Assembly (NCBI RefSeq): GCF_004765805.1
Contig: NZ_SBIU01000003.1
Coordinates: forward strand, 186,001 to 250,000
Direction: 5' to 3'
DNA from: Halorussus halobius
GTDB lineage: Archaea; Halobacteriota; Halobacteria; Halobacteriales; Haladaptataceae
Length of the DNA stretch: 64,000 nt
The notes under the pieces are model-generated. The model was not told the origin of the DNA. It ran no database searches and worked only from the letters and a program-made list of their open reading frames with translations. Shown here one piece after another: positions 59,482-64,000 of this stretch. Every line of letters begins with the position of its first letter. Positions within the stretch are counted from its first letter, which is position 1. The position numbers were made by a program, and so were the translations under genes.

Positions 59482-60537
59482 TCAATTCGGCGATTTATCT
59501 AATCGGGATTCAGTCACCTCCGCCTCGATACCGTGTTCTGTTAGTAGTTGTTCGACGACTCGGGAGAATACGTTCGAAGTCCCCGGCTTGCAGACGACAG
59601 CATTTACGAGCGCATCCGTATCTATTGAAACGTATTGGCCCGAATCGGCAACGTCCATCTCTTTACCGGTGAGCAATCCATGTAATTGAGCCCCATCGAG
59701 TCCGCTCTGATCTGGTGTCATGACTGAGTCGTCTTCGAAAACGGCCCGAAACTCCCGCTCGTCCTCGAACGCGTTTCGCTTGTGAAAGTACCTCGAATAG
59801 GAGAGTTGACTACCGGGAATCGCGTCCTCGTCGTAATCGACGTACTCTACGCTACCAATCTGGAGTTTCGATAGTTCGTCGTACACCTCGTCGAGCGCTT
59901 TGGAGCGCTTTCTTCCCGTAGCTCGCACATAGTTTCGATACGTTTCGAGGTAGCCGTCCGAAACCGACATCTCGATAGCGTTCCGAAAGTCCCCAACGGT
60001 CGTTTCGACTGCGACGCCGGGTTCCGTCCCGAGATACGCGTCCCAGAACACGGCCGACTCGTCCCGACCAACGCGCCAACAGTTGATGTACGTCTTGTCG
60101 TCACTTCGATTACGAACGCGTTCGTTGTGGTCTATCTCGGCGGGGTTTCGCCCGGACCAGCGCTTGACGGCGTCTCGAAGATTTGCATTCGGCCTCGGGA
60201 GCGTCGCCTCGAAAGAGTCCGAAAACCCATCGACGCGCGAAAACCAGATTCCCGATTCGTCGAGTAGAGATTGAAAACGTCCTATGCTCAGATAGCGACG
60301 TATCACTCGGTCATCGGACGGGATTTCGGGCTCCCACTCCGAGTGGATGGTCAATCGTTCTCTGAGTTGGTCCAAATCGTTTTCGACTGCAAACAGCGTA
60401 TTCTCGACGTCGTCGAGACCAGGGTTAGCACGTCGAAGTAGTTGCAGTTCCTCTGCATCGAGATACTCGTCCTTGACGAACGACGCATAGATGCGCTTCA
60501 AAACTCGTCGCAGTTTTTCTTGGTCATCCAGGTCCAT
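59482..60537 (-). CDS. DUF2971-like protein in a lower-GC patch
   Basis: A 351-aa protein. VIRRYLSIGRFQSLLDESGI followed by WFSRVDGFSDSFEATLPRPN (about residues 78-118) resembles the start of DUF2971, as do INCWRVGRDESAVFWDAYLG and FEDEREFRAVF. Function unknown; DUF2971 genes are often found in mobile or defence-related contexts. Codon use is visibly more AT-rich than in neighbouring genes, with many TCT, ATA and AAA codons, which suggests acquisition. Its start is 15 bp from the end of thyX, so it may be cotranscribed with it. Confidence 0.75.
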   Translation of the reverse strand: MDLDDQEKLRRVLKRIYASFVKDEYLDAEELQLLRRANPGLDDVENTLFAVENDLDQLRERLTIHSEWEPEIPSDDRVIRRYLSIGRFQSLLDESGIWFSRVDGFSDSFEATLPRPNANLRDAVKRWSGRNPAEIDHNERVRNRSDDKTYINCWRVGRDESAVFWDAYLGTEPGVAVETTVGDFRNAIEMSVSDGYLETYRNYVRATGRKRSKALDEVYDELSKLQIGSVEYVDYDEDAIPGSQLSYSRYFHKRNAFEDEREFRAVFEDDSVMTPDQSGLDGAQLHGLLTGKEMDVADSGQYVSIDTDALVNAVVCKPGTSNVFSRVVEQLLTEHGIEAEVTESRLDKSPN

Positions 60538-60551
60538 ACTGTTTCACTCGA

Positions 60552-61295
60552 CTACGGTGCGAGCCGATTCTTCCTATTTTTCATGTGCTCGTTATAGTAT
60601 TTGAAGGTGAGGGGACACCACTCCTCGGCGATATCGAGGACGGTTTCGGTCATCTCCCGTATCTCCCACTGAGCGTCCGCAGCCGCCCGCATGTCCGCGA
60701 CGTGCATGAGCATCCTCGGATTCATCGACATGACCATATTCACCTTCGTTCCGATGGGGAGGACGAACCGAGCGTCTTCCGGTGGAACACCGAGGTCGAG
60801 CAGTTCCTGATATGCTTCGACCGATTCTCTGACCGACGATTCGAACACCTCCTCGCGCTTTTCGACGGTTTCTTCGTCTACTGCACCGACCTGTTGATTT
60901 CGACCGATCCAGTCCGGGTCGGTTATCGAAGGCGGAATCACTATCATCTCACCGCGACCGACGTCGTCGGGGTCGATGTCGTCGAAGGAGACGTATCTCA
61001 TGCTCTGGACATCGAAACTTACGTGTCTGTGTCGCGTTATTTGAGCCATACAGGAGCGACTAATCCCTTTTACTGCGAAGATAGCCTTCGGATGTTCGAA
61101 TGGCCCGAAGTGTCCGTGACTGAGAAGGTGACTGATGAGGGTATACCGTTTTTCTTCGGTCGTATCACCGTCGATTGTTTCCATAATCTCCTCGAAACTC
61201 TTCTCTCCGACCCAGTCGTTCATATAATCGTTGCGCGCGGCAGTACAGATGGCTTCTTCCGGATTCTCGGTCGCATCCAGCAGCGTGACTTCCAT
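60552..61295 (-). CDS. thyX: Flavin-dependent thymidylate synthase ThyX
   Basis: A 247-aa FAD enzyme making dTMP from dUMP with methylene-tetrahydrofolate. The ThyX signature RHRHVSFDVQSMRY is near residue 90. HLLSHGHFGPFEHPKAIF precedes it, and ARFVLPIGTKVNMVMSMNPR follows. ATG at 61295 (MEVTLLDATENP) is set by the TATA box. GC is lower than in flanking genes, like the DUF2971 gene downstream. Confidence 0.94.
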   Translation of the reverse strand: MEVTLLDATENPEEAICTAARNDYMNDWVGEKSFEEIMETIDGDTTEEKRYTLISHLLSHGHFGPFEHPKAIFAVKGISRSCMAQITRHRHVSFDVQSMRYVSFDDIDPDDVGRGEMIVIPPSITDPDWIGRNQQVGAVDEETVEKREEVFESSVRESVEAYQELLDLGVPPEDARFVLPIGTKVNMVMSMNPRMLMHVADMRAAADAQWEIREMTETVLDIAEEWCPLTFKYYNEHMKNRKNRLAP

Positions 61296-61317
61296 AGGTG
61301 AGACGACTAGCGTCACA

Positions 61318-61327
61318 CTATAAAAAG
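61318..61327 (-). promoter_or_regulatory. TATA box of thyX
   Basis: CTTTTTATAG on the minus strand is centred about 28 bp before the ATG at 61295: a strong leaderless promoter, possibly also driving the DUF2971 gene. Confidence 0.6.
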
Positions 61328-61390
61328 TCTCACCAGACGGCTCCTCCGAGTAACGACACCCACAAATCACCCGCGCGCCTATCCCCGACC

Positions 61391-61969
61391 ATGATAACGA
61401 ACATCGCGCGCGGCGTGCAGGCGTTCACGAGCAACGCCTTCCTCGTGGAGGGCGACCGGACCGTCCTCGTCGACGCCGGCGCGAACTTCGACGCCGTGGC
61501 GGAGATTCGCGAGCGGACGGACGACCTCGACGCGGTCGTCCTCACTCACACCCATCCCGATCACGTCGGCAATCTCGACGCGGTCAAAGACGCGTGCGAC
61601 GTGAGCGCGTGGGGGTTCGACGCCGACCAGCCCGGCGTGGACGAACCCATCGCGGACGAGGGGACGGTCCGAATCGGCGACCACGGCTACGTCGCACTCC
61701 ACACGCCGGGACACAAGAACGACCACCTCTGTTTCTACTCGGCGGGCGCGAGCGTCCTGTTCGCGGGCGACCTCGTCTTCCAGAACGGCGGGTTCGGCCG
61801 GACCGACCTCGAAGAGGGCGACCGCCGGCAGTTGATAGCGAGCATCGACCGACTGGAGGACCGCATCGACGAGCGCCTCGAGGAGATGTACGTCGGCCAC
61901 GGCCCGACCGTGACGACCGACCCGTACCACGACGTCGAACTGGCGGCCCGCGCGGCCCGGATGGGGTGA
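61391..61969 (+). CDS. Metallo-beta-lactamase fold hydrolase
   Basis: A 192-aa MBL-fold protein. Zinc ligands lie in LTHTHPDHVGN (the HxHxDH motif, about residue 58), ALHTPGHKNDH, LFAGDLVFQ and VGHGPTV. The size and order resemble glyoxalase II-like or RNase Z-unrelated small hydrolases; the substrate is unknown. ATG at 61391 (MITNIARGVQAF) is chosen; the open frame to 61298 is not protein-like. Confidence 0.85.
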   Translation: MITNIARGVQAFTSNAFLVEGDRTVLVDAGANFDAVAEIRERTDDLDAVVLTHTHPDHVGNLDAVKDACDVSAWGFDADQPGVDEPIADEGTVRIGDHGYVALHTPGHKNDHLCFYSAGASVLFAGDLVFQNGGFGRTDLEEGDRRQLIASIDRLEDRIDERLEEMYVGHGPTVTTDPYHDVELAARAARMG

Positions 61970-62096
61970 GTCGCGGGACGAACTCGTCAGACCGAGGCGA
62001 CCGCGTTCCCGACAGCGCGGCGTTGCACGCCCCGTAGACCCGATTTCGGTCCGGGGCCAAGCTTGATACTGTTGGCCCTACAACGTCTACGCGACT

Positions 62097-62546
62097 ATGA
62101 ATTGCAGAGTTGTCGTGGAAGCCGCAGTCCCGGTCTACGACGTGGAGACGCCCGACGAGGCGGTTCGGATCGCCATCTCCAAGACCGGCGAGTTGCTCAA
62201 CCCGGACCTCAACTACGTCGAGATCAACATGGGCGAGCGGTCGTGCCCCCACTGCGGGGAGGCGCTCGACCCGGCGTTCATCGCGGCCGACGAGAGCCTG
62301 GTCGCGCTGGAGCTGGAGATGACGGTGTTCAACGTCGAGCGCGAGGAGCACGCCTCCCGCATCGCGCGCAAGGAGATCGGCCAGCGGCTCGAAAACATCC
62401 CGCTCACCGTCCTCGAAGTCGAGGTCGTCGAGGAGGAAGACGACGAGGAGTCGGACTCCGAGCCGGGCGAGACCGACCGAACGGAGACCGAGGCCGAGAC
62501 CGACGACGACGAGGTCCTTCCCGAGTTCGAGGACCTCATCGAGTGA
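62097..62546 (+). CDS. DUF555 (UPF0212) family protein
   Basis: A 149-aa archaeal protein. Its N-terminus MNCRVVVEAAVPVYDVETPD and the single CxxC in RSCPHCGEAL (about residue 50) are typical of DUF555, whose function is unknown. The C-terminal 45 residues are almost entirely acidic, a halophile-specific tail. CTTGATACT (about 62062-62070) is a possible TATA box at leaderless distance. Confidence 0.88.
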   Translation: MNCRVVVEAAVPVYDVETPDEAVRIAISKTGELLNPDLNYVEINMGERSCPHCGEALDPAFIAADESLVALELEMTVFNVEREEHASRIARKEIGQRLENIPLTVLEVEVVEEEDDEESDSEPGETDRTETEAETDDDEVLPEFEDLIE

Positions 62547-62810
62547 CCCGGCGACCGCGGACGTGCGAGGCCGGGCCCGACGCGGGCTCGGACCCGCCGG
62601 ACGAATCGGTCGCCGGTCGGACGGGCTCCCACGCGATTCGTAGTCCACGGCGTTGGTCGGGGGTTTCCACGGGCGTCGCTTTGTCGAGCGTGTCGTTTCC
62701 AGCGAGCAGGGCGACGCGGCGAAAACACGTACGGGAGGAAGCGAAAGCAGGGAGTACGAGAGCGGTCGCTACCGGGTTCGGTATGTCGACAGGAAGCGTC
62801 GCGTCGCCTT
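62547..62810. other. 264-bp gene-free interval
   Basis: Between the convergent DUF555 and UPF0058 genes. I see no start-to-stop frame with protein character, no strong hairpin and no AT-rich promoter. Confidence 0.4.
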
Positions 62811-63050
62811 TCAGTCGGCCTTGGCGGCGACTTTCTCGTCCGCCTCGACCTCGGCCATCTCGGATGTGATCGATTTCGCCATGGCAAAGACTGCGGTCTT
62901 GTGGTCCGTCTTGGATTTATGAATCGACGTTGGTCGTACGCCGAGAGAATCGTAGTCGTCGAGATCGATTTGGGTGTTGTGCTCTTCCTCGTAGTAGTTT
63001 CCGACCTCCGCGAGCAGGCCGTGAAGGTGGATGAGTTCCTGCTTCTTCAT
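62811..63050 (-). CDS. UPF0058 family protein
   Basis: A 79-aa archaeal protein. MKKQELIHLHGLLAEVGNYY at the N-terminus and VRPTSIHKSKTDHKTAVFAM are the family signature; the function is unknown but it is often near translation or metabolism genes. ATG at 63050 is preferred to a TTG at 63056. An AT-rich GATAATACTATAACC (minus strand, about 63081-63095) provides the promoter. Confidence 0.88.
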   Translation of the reverse strand: MKKQELIHLHGLLAEVGNYYEEEHNTQIDLDDYDSLGVRPTSIHKSKTDHKTAVFAMAKSITSEMAEVEADEKVAAKAD

Positions 63051-63107
63051 AACCAAGCGACGCTAACAGTTGCAGGGTTATAGTATTATCTTGAGTCCCG
63101 TTAACAC

Positions 63108-63250
63108 GGAGTGTGAATTACTCCTCCCCATGGGAACGTAATGCGGGGGAACGAACCCCTGCCGAGAACTGTGAAACGGTCGCGTTGGGTTCAGCCTACC
63201 CGACTCGTAAGCCGTGCTTACCACGGTACGGCGGGGGTTCGCGGCCGCGG
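63108..63250 (+). ncRNA. Candidate structured RNA or TnpB-tail remnant
   Basis: About 140 bp of unusual sequence before aIF2-beta. The bidirectional AT-rich box at 63081-63095 predicts a plus-strand start near 63110. Short stems are possible (GGGG/CCCC around 63152-63170; CCGTG/CACGG around 63214-63228). A frame from GTG 63113 reads NYSSPWERNAGERTPAEN, which recalls, from memory only, the C-terminal tail of haloarchaeal IS1341-type TnpB proteins. The 3' ends of those genes encode a structured guide RNA. Neither reading is secure. Confidence 0.25.
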
Positions 63251-63259
63251 TCTGAAAGG

Positions 63260-63268
63260 ATTTTTATC
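63260..63268 (+). promoter_or_regulatory. TATA box of the aIF2-beta gene
   Basis: ATTTTTATC is centred about 28 bp before the ATG at 63292; the mRNA is probably leaderless. Confidence 0.6.
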
Positions 63269-63291
63269 GGTCGCAGGTCCTTTGGACAGCT

Positions 63292-63699
63292 ATGGAGAGC
63301 TACGACGACCACCTCGACAGAGCGCTCGACGAGACCCCGGACATCGAGGGGAGCGACGACCGGTTCGAGGTTCCGGACGCCGAGGTCCGACAGGAGGGCA
63401 ACGTCACCGTCTACGAGAACTTCCAGGACGCGCTCGCCGAGTTGGGCCGCGACGGGGACCACGTCCTGAAGTTCCTCCAGAACGAGCTGGGGACCAGCGC
63501 CCACATCGACGAGAGCGGGCGCGCCCGCCTGACCGGCGAGTTCGGTCGCGACCGAATCGAGGACGCCCTGGCGGACTACGCCGACGAGTTCGTCCTCTGT
63601 CCGGAGTGTGGTCTCCCGGACACGCAACTCGAACGCGAACAGGGCGCGGTGTTGTTGCGGTGCGAGGCCTGCGGCGCTCGCTCGGCCACCTCGGGATAG
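63292..63699 (+). CDS. Translation initiation factor aIF2 subunit beta
   Basis: A 135-aa subunit of the factor that delivers initiator tRNA. The core alpha/beta domain (about residues 30-95: HVLKFLQNELGTSAHIDESG, LTGEFGRDRIEDAL) is followed by the C-terminal zinc ribbon with two Cys pairs, LCPECGLPD and RCEACGARS. The length and both domains are those of the full archaeal protein. It is convergent with the zinc-ribbon gene, with the stops touching. Confidence 0.94.
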   Translation: MESYDDHLDRALDETPDIEGSDDRFEVPDAEVRQEGNVTVYENFQDALAELGRDGDHVLKFLQNELGTSAHIDESGRARLTGEFGRDRIEDALADYADEFVLCPECGLPDTQLEREQGAVLLRCEACGARSATSG

Positions 63700-63879
63700 C
63701 TACGCGAACTGCTTGAGCGTCTCGAGGTCCCGCTCGGTCCGCGTGAACTCGGCCGTCCGGCGGACCACACCGCACTGCGGACAGGTGAACTCCTCGTCGT
63801 GGGTCGGCAGGTCGTCCGGCGACGACTCCCAGTCTTTGTCGCACTCGGGACAGACCAGCCGCACGTACGTTTCGTTCAT
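63700..63879 (-). CDS. Small zinc-ribbon protein
   Basis: A 59-aa protein with two Cys pairs (VCPECDKDW and TCPQCGVVR, about residues 8-38) forming one zinc site, then a helical tail (ERDLETLKQFA). ATG at 63879 is supported by an AT-rich AACTTTTTTCTA (minus strand, 63904-63915) about 30 bp upstream; longer readings to 63948 have no support. Function unknown. The 121 bp beyond its start to the window end contain no recognisable gene. Confidence 0.75.
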   Translation of the reverse strand: MNETYVRLVCPECDKDWESSPDDLPTHDEEFTCPQCGVVRRTAEFTRTERDLETLKQFA

Positions 63880-64000
63880 GCGTTCGTCAATGGGCGTGGC
63901 TGGTAGAAAAAAGTTGCCGCGAGACGGGCCGACTCGGGGCACGGACATGGGAAACCGTGGCGGTCTGGCCTGACCGGGCCCGACCGGAAGCCGGGCGACG

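Noticed and set aside
63113..63469. Frame of 118 codons overlapping aIF2-beta
   Set aside because: The second half is an out-of-frame reading of the aIF2-beta gene. Only the first 20 or so codons are of interest and are discussed as a possible remnant.

Overview
The window is chromosomal DNA from a halophilic archaeon (class Halobacteria; genus not determinable from sequence alone, although gene content and style resemble Halorussus and relatives). The evidence is very high GC, strongly acidic proteins, leaderless genes with TATA boxes about 25-30 bp before the start codon, archaeal information-processing genes (TFE, aIF2-beta, RNase P Rpp30, Mre11/Rad50, a SAMP-type ubiquitin-like protein), a halocyanin and an archaellin. 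No rRNA, CRISPR array, phage block or intact transposase was seen. Genes lie on both strands in short operons.

Layout. 0.4-6.4 kb: a minus-strand lysine operon dapA-dapB-dapD-lysA-dapF-dapE (succinylase branch of the diaminopimelate pathway), with four consecutive 4-bp stop/start overlaps. 6.4-7.1 kb: gene-free DNA rich in hairpins and repeats. 7.1-13.3 kb: a phosphoesterase, the mre11-rad50 pair, two tiny membrane proteins and an O-methyltransferase. 13.4-21.3 kb: a tightly coupled operon of two VWA membrane proteins, a sequon-rich coiled-coil protein, an unknown membrane protein, a MoxR ATPase and a DUF58 protein; this looks like a cell-envelope chaperone or insertion machine. 21.4-27.3 kb: a creatininase-family hydrolase, serB, hisA, a small-protein cluster around a MoaD/SAMP protein, a ModE-like regulator and a halocyanin. 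27.3-27.8 kb: repeats and a decayed 5'-nucleotidase fragment. 27.8-34.1 kb: tfe with its DUF2110 partner, a lipoprotein, a CinA-like protein, a Gln/Gly-rich Cys-bearing helical protein, a COG3199 kinase and an AbrB-PhoU regulator. 34.2-42.6 kb: a zinc-ribbon remnant, a MATE exporter, Rpp30 plus a methyltransferase, MutY, a PQQ-repeat lipoprotein and a serpin. 42.7-49.4 kb: glutamate dehydrogenase with a zinc-ribbon partner, a 989-aa PAS/GAF/HTH regulator, a KaiC-like ATPase and an unknown protein. 49.5-53.9 kb: a GGGP synthase-like protein, tRNA-Arg(TCG), tRNA-Glu(CTC), a membrane-anchored HTH protein and an amidohydrolase. 53.9-55.6 kb: an SDR gene between inverted copies of a repeat. 55.6-64 kb: a solitary archaellin, a large FAD/Fe-S dehydrogenase, a lower-GC patch with a DUF2971 gene and thyX, a metallo-beta-lactamase fold protein, DUF555 and UPF0058 proteins, a candidate structured RNA, aIF2-beta and a zinc ribbon.

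The points that most deserve follow-up are the six-gene envelope operon with its sequon-studded coiled coil, the dispersed hairpin/repeat family (around 6.7, 27.5 and 54-55.5 kb) including the inverted copies around the SDR gene, the 12-bp palindrome at the end of the PAS/GAF regulator, the foreign-looking DUF2971-thyX patch, and the possible structured RNA near 63.1 kb.
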